Shown piece by piece: positions 7,730-18,013 of a stretch of DNA of 64,000 nt. The DNA lies in NCBI RefSeq assembly GCF_006438965.1, contig NZ_RCZM01000001.1, positions 869,097-933,096 of the forward strand. The letters run 5' to 3'. Both the position numbers and the translations under genes were made by a program. How positions within the stretch are numbered: position 1 is the first letter of the stretch; each line of letters starts with the position of its first letter. This DNA comes from Pedococcus bigeumensis (GTDB lineage Bacteria > Actinomycetota > Actinomycetes > Actinomycetales > Dermatophilaceae). The notes under the pieces were generated by a model. It did not search any database. It was not told the origin of the DNA and worked only from the letters and a program-made list of their open reading frames with translations.

Positions 7730-10495
7730 TCAGCTGTCGCCGCCGGAGTTGCCGGACGTGCCGGCAGTGACGTCGAGCAGCCGGTAGCGAGACGCTGCCT
7801 CACGGGCCACGCCACCCTCGACCTCGCCACGCTGGACGAGCATCTGCAGCGCGCGCACGGCGACGGACGGACCGTCGATGTGGAAGAACCGTCGCGCGGC
7901 GGGACGGGTGTCGGAGAACCCGAACCCGTCGGCACCGAGCGAGGCGAAGTCTCCGGGCACCCACTGCTGGATCTGGTCCTGCACCTGGCGCATGTAGTCC
8001 GAGACCGCCACCACCGGTCCGCGCGTGTCGCGGAGCCGCTCGGTGACGTAGGGCGTGCGGGCCTCACCCTCGGGGTGGAGGAACCGCTGCTCGTCACAGG
8101 CCATGCCGTCGCGACGCAGCTCGCTCCACGACGTCACCGACCACACGTCGGCCACGACGCCCCAGTCATTGCGCAGCAGGTCCTGCGCCTCGAGCGCCCA
8201 CGGCACGCCGACACCCGACGCGAGCAGCTGCACGCGTGGGGCCTCGTCGGGGAGGCCGTCGGAGATGCCGGGGGCGAACAGGTGCATGCCCCGCAGGATG
8301 CCCTCGTGGTCGACGTTCTCGGGCTCGGCCGGCTGGCTCATCGGCTCGTTGTAGACGGTGATGTAGTAGATGACGTTCTCCGGGTCGTCGCCGTACATCC
8401 GGCGCAGCCCGTCCTCCATGATGTGCCCGATCTCGAACCCGAACGCCGGGTCGTAGGCCACCACGGCAGGGTTGGTCGCCGCCATCAGCGGGCTGTGGCC
8501 GTCCGCGTGCTGCAGGCCCTCGCCGGTGAGGGTGGTGCGACCTGCGGTGGCGCCGATGAGGAAGCCACGAGCCATCTGGTCCGCCGCGGCCCAGATCGAG
8601 TCGGCGGTCCGCTGGAACCCGAACATCGAGTAGAAGATGTAGATCGGGAGCATCGGTTCGCCGTGCGTCGCGTAGGACGTGCCGGCCGCCGTGAACGCCG
8701 CCATCGAGCCCGCCTCGTTGATGCCGAGGTGCAGGATCTGCCCGTCCTTGGCCTCCTTGTAGGCGAGCATCAGCTCCGCATCGACCGAGGTGTACTTCTG
8801 CCCGTGCGGGTTGTAGATCTTGATCGTCGGGAAGAACGAGTCCATGCCGAAGGTGCGGGCCTCGTCGGGGATGATCGGCACGACGCGCTTGCCGAACTCC
8901 TTGTCGCGCATGAGCTCCTTGAGCAACCGGACGAACGCCATCGTCGTGGCGATCTGCTGCTTGCCGGTGCCCTTCTTGACGATGTCGTAGGCCGAGTGGT
9001 CGGGCAGCTTGAGCGGCTCGTGCTGCACACGGCGCACCGGCAGGTGGCCACCGAGCTTCTCGCGACGCTCGAGCAGGTACTTGATGCTCGGGTCGTCGGG
9101 TCCGGGGTGGAAGTAGGGCGGGGAGTAGGGGTCCCGCTCCAGCACCTCGTCGGAGATCGGCAGCTTGAGGCTGTCGCGCAGGCCCTTGAGGTCGTCGAGG
9201 GTGAGCTTCTTCATCTGGTGCGTCGCGTTGCGGCCGGCGAAGTGGCTGCCGAGGCCGTAGCCCTTGATCGTCTTGGCGAGGATCACGGTCGGCTGCCCGG
9301 TGTGGTTCATCGCCGCCTGGTAGGCCGCGAACACCTTGCGGTAGTCGTGGCCGCCACGCTTGAGCTTCCACCAGATGTCCTCGTCCGACCAGTCCTTGAC
9401 CATGTCGCGGGTGCGGGGGTCGCGGCCGAAGAAGAAGTCCCGGACGTACTTGCCGTCGTTGGCCCGGAAGGTCTGGTAGTCACCGTCGCTGGTGGTGTTC
9501 ATGAGGTGCACGAGGGCGCCGTCACGGTCCTGGGCGAGCAGCGGGTCCCACCCGCGACCCCAGACGACCTTGATGACGTTCCAGCCGGCACCGCGGAAGA
9601 ACGCCTCGAGCTCCTGGACGATCTTGCCGTTGCCGCGCACCGGGCCGTCGAGACGCTGCAGGTTGCAGTTGACGACGAAGGTGAGGTTGTCGAGCTCCTC
9701 GCCGGCGGCCAGCTGGAGCAGGCCACGCGACTCCGGCTCGTCCATCTCGCCGTCGCCGAGGAACGCCCAGACGTGCTGCTGGCTGGTGTCCTTGACGCCG
9801 CGGTTGTGGAGGTACTTGTTGAACTGCGCCTGGTAGATGGCGTTCATCGGGCCGATGCCCATCGACACGGTCGGGAACTGCCAGAAGTCCGGCATCAGGC
9901 GCGGGTGCGGGTAGGACGGCAGCGCGACCGGCTGGCCCCCGACGAGGTGGCTCTTCTCCTGGCGGAAGCCGTCGAGCTGGTCCTCGGAGAGGCGGCCCTC
10001 GAGGAACGCGCGGGCGTACATGCCGGGGGAGGCGTGCCCCTGGAAGAACACCTGGTCGCCGCCACCCGCGTGGTCGGGACCGCGCCAGAAGTGGTTGAAG
10101 CCGACTTCGTAGAGGGTCGCGGCCGAGGCGTAGGTAGAGATGTGGCCGCCGACGCCGATGCCGGGGCGCTGCGCGCGGTGCACCATGACCGCGGCGTTCC
10201 AGCGCAGGTAGGCGCGGTAGCGGCGCTCGACCTCCTCGTCGCCGGGGAACCATGGCTCCTGCTCGGGCGAGATGGTGTTGATGTAGTCGGTCGCCGTCAG
10301 CGACGGGACCCCGACCTGCATCTCACGGGCACGCTCGAGCAGCTTGAGCATGACGTAGCGAGCCCGCTGCCGACCGCCTTCCTCGATGACCCCGTCGAGG
10401 GAGTCGAGCCACTCCTTGGTCTCCTCGGGATCGATGTCCGGGAGCTGGCTGGGGATGCCGTTGAGAATGGGTCCGGCTTCCTCGCGTGCGGCCAC
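7730..10495 (-). CDS. aceE: Pyruvate dehydrogenase E1 component, homodimeric type
   Basis: AceE decarboxylates pyruvate with thiamine diphosphate and feeds acetyl groups to E2 for acetyl-CoA production. Length is 921 residues from the GTG at 10495, which has AAAGGA about nine bases upstream. The thiamine diphosphate motif is [10 protein letters not shown] at residues 247-256, followed by NLTFVVNCN. The sequence is full length with the three expected transketolase-like domains. The gene is in its usual actinobacterial place beside the fab regulator. A long frame on the opposite strand (7517-10726) is a codon-bias shadow. Confidence 0.97.
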   Translation of the reverse strand: MAAREEAGPILNGIPSQLPDIDPEETKEWLDSLDGVIEEGGRQRARYVMLKLLERAREMQVGVPSLTATDYINTISPEQEPWFPGDEEVERRYRAYLRWNAAVMVHRAQRPGIGVGGHISTYASAATLYEVGFNHFWRGPDHAGGGDQVFFQGHASPGMYARAFLEGRLSEDQLDGFRQEKSHLVGGQPVALPSYPHPRLMPDFWQFPTVSMGIGPMNAIYQAQFNKYLHNRGVKDTSQQHVWAFLGDGEMDEPESRGLLQLAAGEELDNLTFVVNCNLQRLDGPVRGNGKIVQELEAFFRGAGWNVIKVVWGRGWDPLLAQDRDGALVHLMNTTSDGDYQTFRANDGKYVRDFFFGRDPRTRDMVKDWSDEDIWWKLKRGGHDYRKVFAAYQAAMNHTGQPTVILAKTIKGYGLGSHFAGRNATHQMKKLTLDDLKGLRDSLKLPISDEVLERDPYSPPYFHPGPDDPSIKYLLERREKLGGHLPVRRVQHEPLKLPDHSAYDIVKKGTGKQQIATTMAFVRLLKELMRDKEFGKRVVPIIPDEARTFGMDSFFPTIKIYNPHGQKYTSVDAELMLAYKEAKDGQILHLGINEAGSMAAFTAAGTSYATHGEPMLPIYIFYSMFGFQRTADSIWAAADQMARGFLIGATAGRTTLTGEGLQHADGHSPLMAATNPAVVAYDPAFGFEIGHIMEDGLRRMYGDDPENVIYYITVYNEPMSQPAEPENVDHEGILRGMHLFAPGISDGLPDEAPRVQLLASGVGVPWALEAQDLLRNDWGVVADVWSVTSWSELRRDGMACDEQRFLHPEGEARTPYVTERLRDTRGPVVAVSDYMRQVQDQIQQWVPGDFASLGADGFGFSDTRPAARRFFHIDGPSVAVRALQMLVQRGEVEGGVAREAASRYRLLDVTAGTSGNSGGDS

Positions 10496-10593
10496 GGTCG
10501 TGAGTCCTTTCTCGCGCCTAGGGCCGCGGGGTTGCCTGCGACCTCCGCGTCCATCTTCCACCCGAAGGACGTACCGGTCACAACGGGATCCGG

Positions 10594-11358
10594 CTACTGG
10601 CCAGTATCCGGAGCGCTCGTCAGATATATCCCGGCCGGGTCGGCCCCGAGCGAGGCCCCGGCGCAGATGACGAGGTGCTGCCCGGTCACCATGGCTCCGG
10701 TTTCCTCGAGCAGGAACGAGGCGTAGGACGCCACCTCCTCGGCGCGCACCAGGCGGCCCAGTGGCGGGGTCCGTGGTGGTGTCGCGGCGCGCCGCGGGTC
10801 GGTCGTCATCGCCGTCAGGGTAGGCCCCGGCTCAAGGACGTTCACCGTGACACCCCGGCCGGCCAGCTCCATCGCCCACGAGCGACCGAGGGCGCGCAGT
10901 GCAGCCTTGGTCGCGGCGTACTGGCTCTTGCCCCAGGCGCCGTCGGCGGTCCGGCTGCCGATGAGCAGGATGCGTCCGCCGTCGACGAGGCGCCCCTCGA
11001 GGCACGACGCGAGGCGCACTGCGGCGCCGACGTGGACCGCGTGCATCCGGTCCGTGGCGTCGGGGTCGAGGTCGCGCAGCGGCCCGGACTCCTGGAAGCC
11101 GGCGGCGTGCACGAGGGCGTCGACCCGGGTCAGGTCGGCCACCGCGCTCGCGACGTCGTCACCCGCGAGGTCCACCGCTCGCCAGTCCAGCCCTGGCCGG
11201 TCGGGCCGGTCGGGCAGGTCGGGCCGGGTGCGAGACAGGCCGACCACCGCCCAGCCGTCGTCGAGCAGACGGCGGGCGATGGCCCGCCCGATGCCCGAGC
11301 TGACGCCGGTGACGACGGCGGTGCGCCGAGGTCGCATGGTGTCGGGAGCCGAGCTCAC
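10594..11358 (-). CDS. Short-chain dehydrogenase/reductase
   Basis: This 254-residue classical SDR has the cofactor motif TGVSSGIGR (residues 17-25), active-site Ser135 and the Tyr147/Lys151 pair in YAATK. It ends with the usual C-terminal region [12 protein letters not shown]. It should oxidise or reduce a hydroxyl group on a small substrate with NAD(P). It is the last gene of the leftward catabolic operon and its start overlaps the previous stop by four bases (11355-11358). A second ATG at codon 8 is an alternative start. The context suggests a step in sugar-acid breakdown. Confidence 0.88.
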   Translation of the reverse strand: MSSAPDTMRPRRTAVVTGVSSGIGRAIARRLLDDGWAVVGLSRTRPDLPDRPDRPGLDWRAVDLAGDDVASAVADLTRVDALVHAAGFQESGPLRDLDPDATDRMHAVHVGAAVRLASCLEGRLVDGGRILLIGSRTADGAWGKSQYAATKAALRALGRSWAMELAGRGVTVNVLEPGPTLTAMTTDPRRAATPPRTPPLGRLVRAEEVASYASFLLEETGAMVTGQHLVICAGASLGADPAGIYLTSAPDTGQ

Positions 11359-12575
11359 GGCGAGGGTATGCCGGTCCGCGCCTCGAGCGCGGACGCGGAG
11401 ATCCGCACGTGGCGGATGGCCCGGCGGTGGTAGGTGTAGGCCACGTGGACCGTCCCCGTCGCGTCCTGGCAGACCGACGGGTAGCTGAGCTCGCGGTTCA
11501 CGCCGTCGCGCGAGTTGTTGCTCAGGCAGTAGCCGTCACCGTCCTCGAGGACCCACCGCACCGGCCAGGTCTGTCCGTCGTCCGAGGAGACCGCGAGCGT
11601 CAGCGGCGCCCGGGGGGCTCCCCAGAAGGCACCACGGACCTCTGCCAGCTCTTCGGGCGTGGCGGCCTGCGGCTCGGCAACCGGGGAGTCGCTGATCCCG
11701 TGGTCGTCGATCTCGTCGTAGAGCGACACGCGGCGGGCAACGGCGTCGAGCCGGCTGCTCTCGTTGAGCACCAACCCGATTCGGCGGTCGGACAGCGATG
11801 CTGCCTGGATCGAGGAGTTGTTGTTCGGCAGCTCCGTGGGCTGCGGCTGAGACCACTCGAGACCGTCGTCGGAGACGCTCCGGTAGACGTGGTCGGCCCA
11901 CCGACTGCGGTAGTACGCGGCATACCTGCCGTCGCTGAGGGGGACGATGCTCATGTGGACGCAACCCGTCGAGCCGGGCACCTCCCGCTCCGCCCACGAG
12001 ACGCCTTCGTCGGTCGACACCCACACGCTGCTCGTGTCGCTGTCACCGACCCATTTCTCGCCCGGCACGCGGACGCAGGTGAACGTCGGCAGCACCCAGG
12101 TCCCGTCCGGGAGGACGACAGGGGGCTGGCGGACGAACACGCCACCGCGGTCGCTCTCCAGCAGGGTGCGCGACTCGCTCCACGTGCGCCCGTGGTCCCC
12201 GGAGGTCCGGACCCGCACGAACGAGGTGTCCTGGTCGCCGGCGTGCTGGGCCGTGTGCAGGAGCCACAGCAGGCCATCGGGGGCCGGGAAGAGGAGGGGG
12301 TTCTGCTCCGAGCGGGTGGGGTCGCCCGAGAGCCGCACCGGCTCGGTCCACACGTCGGCTCCCTCCTCCAGCCGGGAGAACCACACGTCGATGTCGGCCA
12401 CACCCTCCTGGGTGCCCCCGAACCACACACAGCCGAGGCTGCCGTCGCCGAGCACCGTGAGGTTGGCCGCGTGGGACTGCACCGTCGGCGCCGGGAGGAA
12501 GGTCTCCTCGAGGCCGTCCTCAGTCTCCCGGGCGCGCAGCACACCGTCCGTGACGAGGGTGGCGGGCGCGCTCAC
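11355..12575 (-). CDS. BNR/Asp-box protein of the sialidase superfamily
   Basis: The protein has 406 residues and four Asp-box motifs: SGDHGRTW (125-132), STDEGVSW (187-194), SVSDDGLEW (233-241) and SSDDGQTW (330-337). These mark a beta-propeller of the BNR_2 (neuraminidase-like) group. There is no signal peptide, so it should act in the cytosol, unlike secreted sialidases. I do not see the N-terminal Arg-Ile-Pro motif of true sialidases. A hydrolase or lyase acting on an imported glycoside or sugar acid is plausible, but the function is open. ATGA overlaps link it to the genes on both sides. The C-terminal Gly-Ile-Pro uses a rare ATA codon inside the GTATGCCG motif. Confidence 0.75.
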   Translation of the reverse strand: MSAPATLVTDGVLRARETEDGLEETFLPAPTVQSHAANLTVLGDGSLGCVWFGGTQEGVADIDVWFSRLEEGADVWTEPVRLSGDPTRSEQNPLLFPAPDGLLWLLHTAQHAGDQDTSFVRVRTSGDHGRTWSESRTLLESDRGGVFVRQPPVVLPDGTWVLPTFTCVRVPGEKWVGDSDTSSVWVSTDEGVSWAEREVPGSTGCVHMSIVPLSDGRYAAYYRSRWADHVYRSVSDDGLEWSQPQPTELPNNNSSIQAASLSDRRIGLVLNESSRLDAVARRVSLYDEIDDHGISDSPVAEPQAATPEELAEVRGAFWGAPRAPLTLAVSSDDGQTWPVRWVLEDGDGYCLSNNSRDGVNRELSYPSVCQDATGTVHVAYTYHRRAIRHVRISASALEARTGIPSP

Positions 12576-13369
12576 GTCGCCGCGCCGGTGGCCGCCGCCA
12601 GGTGCTCTGCCGCGGCTCGCTCGAGGTGGACCAGGTCGGACGAGACCGTCGCGAAGGTGTAGCCCTGATCCAGCCGGCGGGCCGCGTCGGATCCCGAGGG
12701 TGTGTGGATCCCGGCTGCCACCCCGGCAGCCTCCGCAGCCGCGCTGATCCGTTGCAGCGCCGCCTCGAACTCGTCCGCCACCGCCGGGTCTCCCGGGAAC
12801 GCCCCACCGACGGCGAGGCAGAGGTCGGAGGGACCGACGTAGATGCCGGTCAGTCCCGGCACGGCACAGATCTCTTCGACGTTGGCCAGGCCCTCGGGCG
12901 TCTCGATCATGGCCAGGCAGGACACTGCGGCGTTGGCTTCCGCAGGGACCGGACCGATCCGCAGCCCGGACCGCATCGGCCCGTAGGACCGGATACCGGT
13001 GGGCGGGTAGGTCGCAGCCGCCACGGCCCGACGGGCGTCGTCAGCGGTGTTGACGAGGGGGACGATGACTCCGGCAGCACCTGCATCGAGGGCCTGGCCG
13101 ATGTGGAAGGGGTCGTTGGCACCCACCCGGACCAGGCCTACGCACGAGCGGCCGGCGTCGATGGCCATCAGCCCTGCGAGCAGGCCGCTGTAGCCGAGCA
13201 GGCCGTGCTGGGCGTCCAGGCAGACGTAGTCGTAGCCCAGCCGGGCGATCCGCTCGGTGGCGACGGGGGCGTCGAGGACGACCCAGTAGCCGACCGCGCG
13301 CTCGCGTCCACCCACCCTCCGGGTGAAGTCCTGGGCGGTCGGAAGTGGCTGCTGCTCAGGGGAACTCAC
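12572..13369 (-). CDS. HpcH/HpaI-family aldolase
   Basis: This is a class II, metal-dependent aldolase of the HpcH/HpaI (RhmA, GarL) family, which cleaves 2-keto-3-deoxy acids to pyruvate and an aldehyde. Length is 265 residues. Recognisable segments are LDAQHG near residue 55, LVRVGAND, GVIVPLVNT, the metal-binding MIETPEGL and GIYVGPSDLCLAVG. I start at the GTG at 13369 because GGAG lies five bases upstream; an ATG at 13417 lies inside the preceding reductase gene. The stop overlaps the next start (ATGA). In this operon it probably releases pyruvate from a deoxy-keto acid. Confidence 0.88.
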   Translation of the reverse strand: MSSPEQQPLPTAQDFTRRVGGRERAVGYWVVLDAPVATERIARLGYDYVCLDAQHGLLGYSGLLAGLMAIDAGRSCVGLVRVGANDPFHIGQALDAGAAGVIVPLVNTADDARRAVAAATYPPTGIRSYGPMRSGLRIGPVPAEANAAVSCLAMIETPEGLANVEEICAVPGLTGIYVGPSDLCLAVGGAFPGDPAVADEFEAALQRISAAAEAAGVAAGIHTPSGSDAARRLDQGYTFATVSSDLVHLERAAAEHLAAATGAAT

Positions 13370-13376
13370 GGTGCTC

Positions 13377-14354
13377 CTATCGGTTGTAGGCGGGCATCGG
13401 ACCGGCCAGGGTGGCACCGACCTCGTCGCACGCGGCGACGACGTCGACAGGCAACGGGCCGCGTTCGGCGGCAGCGATGTTGGCCCGCAGCTGGTCGGGC
13501 TTGGACCCGCCCAGCAGGACGGACGTCACCAGGGGTCGCGAGAGCAGCCAGCGCAGGGACAGCTCGGGCAGCCCCACGCCGGCGTCGGAGGCGATGGTGG
13601 ACAGCGCGTCGACCGCCTCGAAGAGGCTGCGGTTCCAGTAGCGGTCCCGGTACATGCTCGACAGCGCGGACGAGCCGAACCGACCGTCGCCCGGGTCGGC
13701 GTCGAAGCTGTGCCGACCGGTGAGCAAGCCACCGCCGAGCGGGTTGTAGACGATGGTGGCGAGCTCGTGGGTCGTGGCGTACTCGGCGTACTCGTCCTCG
13801 ACCCGGCGGGCGACGAGGTTGTAGAGCTGCTGGGCGACGACGGGACGTGGGGCGCCCACCCGTTCACAGGCCACCGTCAGGTCGGCGATCTGCCAGGCGG
13901 CGAAGTTGGACACACCGACGGCCTTGGCGAGCCCCGCGGACACCACCTCGGCGAGGGCCTCTGCGGTCTCGTCGACGGTGACGGTGCGGTCCGGTTGGTG
14001 CAGGTAGAAGAGGTCGACGTGGTCGGTCCGGAGCCGGCGCAGGCTGGCCTCGAGCGAGGACCGGATCCCCTTGCGGGACAACAGTGGGTTGCCTCCGGCG
14101 TCACCGGCGTAGATACCGGCCTTCGTGGCCAGGGACACCTGCTCACGCCGGCCTGCGAGGACCTCGCCGAGGATCTCCTCGGTGCGCGTCGCGGCATACC
14201 CGTTGGCGGTGTCGAGGGAGGTGAGGCCGGCCTCGAGGGCGGCATCGACCATGGCCCTCGACGTCGTCGCGTCGGCGGTGTCGCCGAAGGTCATGGTCCC
14301 GAGGACCAGCTGTGGCAAGGGTGTCGGCAGACCAGGGACGTCGGTGGACCTCAT
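13377..14354 (-). CDS. Aldo/keto reductase
   Basis: The 325-residue protein is a complete aldo/keto reductase barrel. MRSTDVPGLP leads into LVLGTMTFG, then the catalytic Asp and Tyr in SLDTANGYAATRTEE, the Lys in SLATKAG and the His in YLHQPDRT. These enzymes interconvert carbonyls and alcohols with NADPH. I start at the ATG at 14354, which overlaps the upstream ABC ATPase stop by four bases; the same frame is open upstream but runs through that ATPase gene. Together with the SDR it gives this operon two oxidoreductases, suggesting sugar or aldehyde conversion. Confidence 0.9.
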   Translation of the reverse strand: MRSTDVPGLPTPLPQLVLGTMTFGDTADATTSRAMVDAALEAGLTSLDTANGYAATRTEEILGEVLAGRREQVSLATKAGIYAGDAGGNPLLSRKGIRSSLEASLRRLRTDHVDLFYLHQPDRTVTVDETAEALAEVVSAGLAKAVGVSNFAAWQIADLTVACERVGAPRPVVAQQLYNLVARRVEDEYAEYATTHELATIVYNPLGGGLLTGRHSFDADPGDGRFGSSALSSMYRDRYWNRSLFEAVDALSTIASDAGVGLPELSLRWLLSRPLVTSVLLGGSKPDQLRANIAAAERGPLPVDVVAACDEVGATLAGPMPAYNR

Positions 14355-15241
14355 GCGCTCGCTGCACTCTCGGCGATCCGGGCCGCGGCGATCCCGCGGA
14401 CCACCTCGCGCGGCTTGCGACCCACCATCCGCGACGGTTCGAGCGCGGAGCGGCGCAACCGGCGGGTGTAGGGGTCGGACGGGGCCGCGAGCACCTGCTC
14501 GGTGGCGCCGCGTTCGACGACCTTCCCCGCGCGCAGCACGAGCACCTCCTCCGAGATCGCCCGCACGACACCGAGGTTGTGCGAGATGAACAGGTAGGTC
14601 AGCCCGGTGTCGCGTCGCAGCTGGGCGAGGATGTCGAGCACCTGCGCCTGCACTGACACGTCGAGCGCGCTGGTCGCCTCGTCGAGGACCAGCAGGTCGG
14701 GTTCGGACGCGAGGGCGCGGGCGATGCCGATGCGCTGGCGCTGCCCACCGGAGAACTCGTGGGGCTTGCGCTGGAGGGCCGAGGTCGGCAGGCCGACCCG
14801 GTCGATCAGCTCGGCCGACCGCTGCCTGCGCACCGTGGCGGAGCGCTCGCCGCGCACCGCCATCGGCTCGGCCACGATCTGCTGCGCCGTCAGGTGCGGG
14901 TCCAGCGATCCGTAGGGGTCCTGGAAGACCATCTGGATGCGGTGCCGCATCGGGCGCAGGTCCCGCTCCGACACGGTCGCGAGGTCCGTCCCGTCGAAGG
15001 TCATCGAACCGGCGGTCGGCTTGATGAGGCGCACCAGCGCCTTGGCGATCGTGGACTTTCCGCAGCCGGACTCGCCGACGACGGCGAGGCAACCGCCGCG
15101 CGCGATCGAGAAGGACACGTCGTCAACGGCCCGGAAGGTCTCGCCGCCACGGCGGTACTCGACGACCAGTCCGGAGACGTCCAGCAGCGGGGTGCCACTG
15201 GCGGCTGGTGACACGTCGTGCTGGCTCAGGGTCGTGCTCAT
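14351..15241 (-). CDS. Peptide-type ABC importer ATPase, DppF/OppF-like
   Basis: The 296-residue ATPase has Walker A GESGCGKST, signature FSGGQRQRIGIARAL and Walker B LLVLDEATSALD. It is the second of two ATPases typical of Dpp/Opp importers and ends shortly after the oligopeptide-type C-terminal segment. The ATG at 15241 overlaps the stop of its partner ATPase (ATGA). It powers uptake together with the two permeases and the binding protein upstream. Such systems carry peptides, nickel, or oligosaccharides and glycosides; the neighbours argue for a sugar-derived substrate here. Confidence 0.92.
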   Translation of the reverse strand: MSTTLSQHDVSPAASGTPLLDVSGLVVEYRRGGETFRAVDDVSFSIARGGCLAVVGESGCGKSTIAKALVRLIKPTAGSMTFDGTDLATVSERDLRPMRHRIQMVFQDPYGSLDPHLTAQQIVAEPMAVRGERSATVRRQRSAELIDRVGLPTSALQRKPHEFSGGQRQRIGIARALASEPDLLVLDEATSALDVSVQAQVLDILAQLRRDTGLTYLFISHNLGVVRAISEEVLVLRAGKVVERGATEQVLAAPSDPYTRRLRRSALEPSRMVGRKPREVVRGIAAARIAESAASA

Positions 15242-16179
15242 GGTCGGGGCCCTCCCTTGGTGGCGGGTATGCCGGCCTGCTCGGGCCTGGTCGTGGGTGC
15301 GGCGGGTTCGGCAGCCGGGTCCGTCGCGGGTGCGGCGGTCTCGGCAACAGGGTCGATGTAGTCCGGGTGGTCGGGGTCCTCGGGGTCGTCCCACGCGCCC
15401 AGCTCGGGGATGGCGGCGAGGAGGTTGCGGGTGTACTCGTGCTGCGGGTTGTCGACCACCTGCTCCACGTCCCCGTCCTCGACGAACCGTCCCCGGTGCA
15501 TGACGTGGATCCGGTCGCTCATGAGCCGGGCCACGCCCAGGTCGTGCGTGATCAGCAGGACCGCTACCCCGGTGCGCTCCTGCATCTCCAGGAGGAGGTC
15601 GAGGATGCCGGCCTGCACGGTCACGTCGAGGGCCGAGGTGGGCTCGTCGGCGACGATGAGACGCGGCTCGGTGGACAGCGCCATCGCGATGAGCACCCGC
15701 TGGAGCATGCCGCCGGAGAGCTCGTGCGGGTAGGACTTGACCCGTCGCTCGGGCGCACTGAGGTGGACCTGCCGGAGCAGCTCGAGGGCGCGCTCCCTGG
15801 CCTGCGCCTTGGACAGCGACCCGTGGGCGTGCCGGATGGCCTCGACCATCTGCTGGCCGATCGTCGCGATCGGGTTGAGCGCCGTCATCGGGTCCTGGGG
15901 GATGAGGGCCACCGAGCGGCCCCGGATCCCACCGATGTGCTTGCGGGTCCCCACGACGTCCTGGCCGTCGATCTGGGCCGATCCGGAGATGACGGCGAGG
16001 TCGTCGGGCAGCAGTCGTAGCAGGGCCATCGCGGTGGTCGACTTGCCGGAGCCCGACTCACCGATGATGGTGACCGTCTCGCCGGCGTCGATGTCGAAGC
16101 TGACACCGTCGACGGCACGGATCACGCCGCGGGGGGTGATCAGCTCGACCACCAGGTCACTCACGGTCAGGACGGCCAT
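15238..16179 (-). CDS. Peptide-type ABC importer ATPase, DppD/OppD-like
   Basis: The 313-residue ATPase has Walker A GESGSGKST, a signature SGGMLQRVLIAMALS and Walker B LIVADEPTSALD. The C-terminal tail of about 45 residues is rich in Pro, Ala and Thr and poorly conserved-looking. The start ATG at 16179 shares one base with the permease stop (TGATG). It is the first of the pair of ATPases of the importer. A Gly-Ile-Pro near the C-terminus is encoded with ATA within a GTATGCCG octamer at 15265. Confidence 0.92.
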   Translation of the reverse strand: MAVLTVSDLVVELITPRGVIRAVDGVSFDIDAGETVTIIGESGSGKSTTAMALLRLLPDDLAVISGSAQIDGQDVVGTRKHIGGIRGRSVALIPQDPMTALNPIATIGQQMVEAIRHAHGSLSKAQARERALELLRQVHLSAPERRVKSYPHELSGGMLQRVLIAMALSTEPRLIVADEPTSALDVTVQAGILDLLLEMQERTGVAVLLITHDLGVARLMSDRIHVMHRGRFVEDGDVEQVVDNPQHEYTRNLLAAIPELGAWDDPEDPDHPDYIDPVAETAAPATDPAAEPAAPTTRPEQAGIPATKGGPRP

Positions 16180-17078
16180 CAGGAGTCACCCGCCTTGGCC
16201 CGACGAGTGCGGTCCCGCAGCCCGTCTCCGAGCAGGTTCACGCCGATGACCAGCAACGCGATGGCGATGCCGGGGATGGTCACGAGCCACCACTTGCCGG
16301 TCACGAAGAGCTCACGGCCGTCCGAGATGATTCCGCCCCAGGTGGGGTAGGGCCGCTGGACACCGGCACCGAGGAAGCTCAGGGCGCTCTCGAGCAGGAC
16401 GGCCTGGGCCAGCAGGAGGAAGACCACGACGAGCACCTGCGGGAGGATGTTGGGGATGATGTGGCGGCCGATGACGGTCGGTCGGCGCAGGCCGAGGACC
16501 TGAGCCGCTGCCACGTAGGGCTTCTCGCGTTCGACGAGCACGAGGGCCCGTGTCAGTCGGGCTGGTTCGGGCCACTGGGCCACCGCGATGACGAGCGTGA
16601 TCACCGCGATCGACGGGCCGAAGAGGGCCACCACGAGCAGCAGCATGAGCAGCAGCGGGAGCGACATCTGCGCCTCGAGGGCTCGCGAGACGAGGGTGTC
16701 GACCCAGCCGCCGTAGTAGCCGGCCACGGCTCCGAGGACGATCCCGACGAGCCCGGAGATCACGATGGCCAGCAGGCCGATGACCAGGCTGGTCTGACCG
16801 CCGAACAGGATCCGGGAGAGCAGGTCGCGACCGTTGGGGTCGGTGCCGAGCAGGTGGCCGTCGGACAGGGGCGGCAGCGAGCTGTCACGCAGCACGCCGC
16901 GCACCGGGTCCGGCAGCGGGAGGACCCGAGCCAGGGCGACCGGGATGATGATGATGGACGCACAGATCGCGCCCAGCCAGATCTTGATCGTGCTGTGCCT
17001 CGCCCGACGTGCCGCGGCCGAGCGGCGCAGCAGCCGTGGGGTCACGGCGGTCGGTGGGGCGGTCTGGTCCAAGGCCAT
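16179..17078 (-). CDS. ABC importer permease, DppC/OppC-like
   Basis: This 299-residue inner-membrane protein has about six transmembrane helices, starting with WLGAICASIIIIPVAL near residue 30. The cytoplasmic EAA loop is recognisable as LRRPTVIGRHIIPNILPQ. The segment LLGTDPNGRDLLSRILFG before the core is typical of DppC. I start at the ATG at 17078, which overlaps the DppB-like stop by one base; the upstream open frame to 17249 overlaps that gene and is Arg-rich noise. Confidence 0.93.
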   Translation of the reverse strand: MALDQTAPPTAVTPRLLRRSAAARRARHSTIKIWLGAICASIIIIPVALARVLPLPDPVRGVLRDSSLPPLSDGHLLGTDPNGRDLLSRILFGGQTSLVIGLLAIVISGLVGIVLGAVAGYYGGWVDTLVSRALEAQMSLPLLLMLLLVVALFGPSIAVITLVIAVAQWPEPARLTRALVLVEREKPYVAAAQVLGLRRPTVIGRHIIPNILPQVLVVVFLLLAQAVLLESALSFLGAGVQRPYPTWGGIISDGRELFVTGKWWLVTIPGIAIALLVIGVNLLGDGLRDRTRRAKAGDS

Positions 17079-18010
17079 CAGCGGGCCCCCTCTCCGAGCC
17101 TGACCCGCGGGTCGAGCAGTGGGTAGATCAGGTCGACAGCGAGCTGGACGAACAGCGCCAGCAGCACGGTCACGAGCACGGTGGCCTGGATGACGGGCAG
17201 GTCGCGGCGCTCGAGGGCGTCGACGACGAGCTGACCGACGCCCGGCCACCGGAAGACGACCTCCACGATGACCACGCCGTTCAGCATGGCCGCGAACCGG
17301 GTGCCGAGGGCGGTGACCACGGGGATCGCGGAGTTGGAGAACGCGTAGCGCCAGGTGAGCCGACGCTCGGACACTCCGCGAGACCGGGCGATGGTCACGT
17401 AGGACGCGTTGAGGTTGACCGACATCTCACGTCGTACCAGACGCGAGATCAGGGCGACCTGGAGGACGACGATCGTGAGCGTGGGCAGCACCAGCGAGGA
17501 GATCGACGTGAAGCCTGAGGACGGGAACCACTGGAGGTTCACCGCGAACACGATCAGCAGGACGAAGCCGATCCAGAAGTCCGGCATCGACTGACCGGCG
17601 ATGGTCGCGATGTTGGCGCCCAGCTCGCCGGCCGTGTTGGCCCGCCGGGCCATCCACACGCCGAGCGGGATCGCCAGCACCGCAGTGATGACGATCGCCG
17701 CCACGGCGAGGGTGATCGTGTAGGGCAGCCGCTCCAGCACGACGGTCAGGGCCGACTGCCGGAACTGGAAGGACTGGCCGACATCACCGTGGAGGAGGTG
17801 CGTGAGGAACGTCCAGTACTGGCTGAGCAGCGGCTGGTCCAGCCCGAACTCGCGCCGGATCGCCTCGAGCTGCTCGGAGCTCGGGTTGGGTGGTGCGTAG
17901 CTGACCGCGGGGTCGCCGGGCGCCAGCCGAAGTAGTACGAACACCACCGTCACCGTGAACCAGGCGGTCAGGATCGTCTGCACGACCCGTTTGAGGACGT
18001 AGCGGCGCAT
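17078..18010 (-). CDS. ABC importer permease, DppB/OppB-like
   Basis: The 310-residue permease begins MRRYVLKRVVQTILTAWF, the usual DppB opening with a membrane helix, followed by LRLAPGDPA and about six helices in total. The EAA-like loop is RSRGVSERRLTWRYAFSNS. It forms the membrane channel with the DppC-like partner. It starts three bases after the stop of the binding-protein gene, so all five transport genes form one transcript. Confidence 0.93.
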   Translation of the reverse strand: MRRYVLKRVVQTILTAWFTVTVVFVLLRLAPGDPAVSYAPPNPSSEQLEAIRREFGLDQPLLSQYWTFLTHLLHGDVGQSFQFRQSALTVVLERLPYTITLAVAAIVITAVLAIPLGVWMARRANTAGELGANIATIAGQSMPDFWIGFVLLIVFAVNLQWFPSSGFTSISSLVLPTLTIVVLQVALISRLVRREMSVNLNASYVTIARSRGVSERRLTWRYAFSNSAIPVVTALGTRFAAMLNGVVIVEVVFRWPGVGQLVVDALERRDLPVIQATVLVTVLLALFVQLAVDLIYPLLDPRVRLGEGAR

Positions 18011-18013
18011 GGC

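Noticed and set aside
7517-10726. A 1069-codon open frame antisense to aceE
   Set aside because: It mirrors aceE codon by codon, is Val/Arg/Asp/Glu-biased without domain motifs, and crosses the aceE terminator hairpin. It is a shadow of high-GC third positions.
11355-12575. Secreted exo-alpha-sialidase
   Set aside because: There is no signal peptide and no Arg-Ile-Pro motif; Asp boxes alone do not show sialidase activity.
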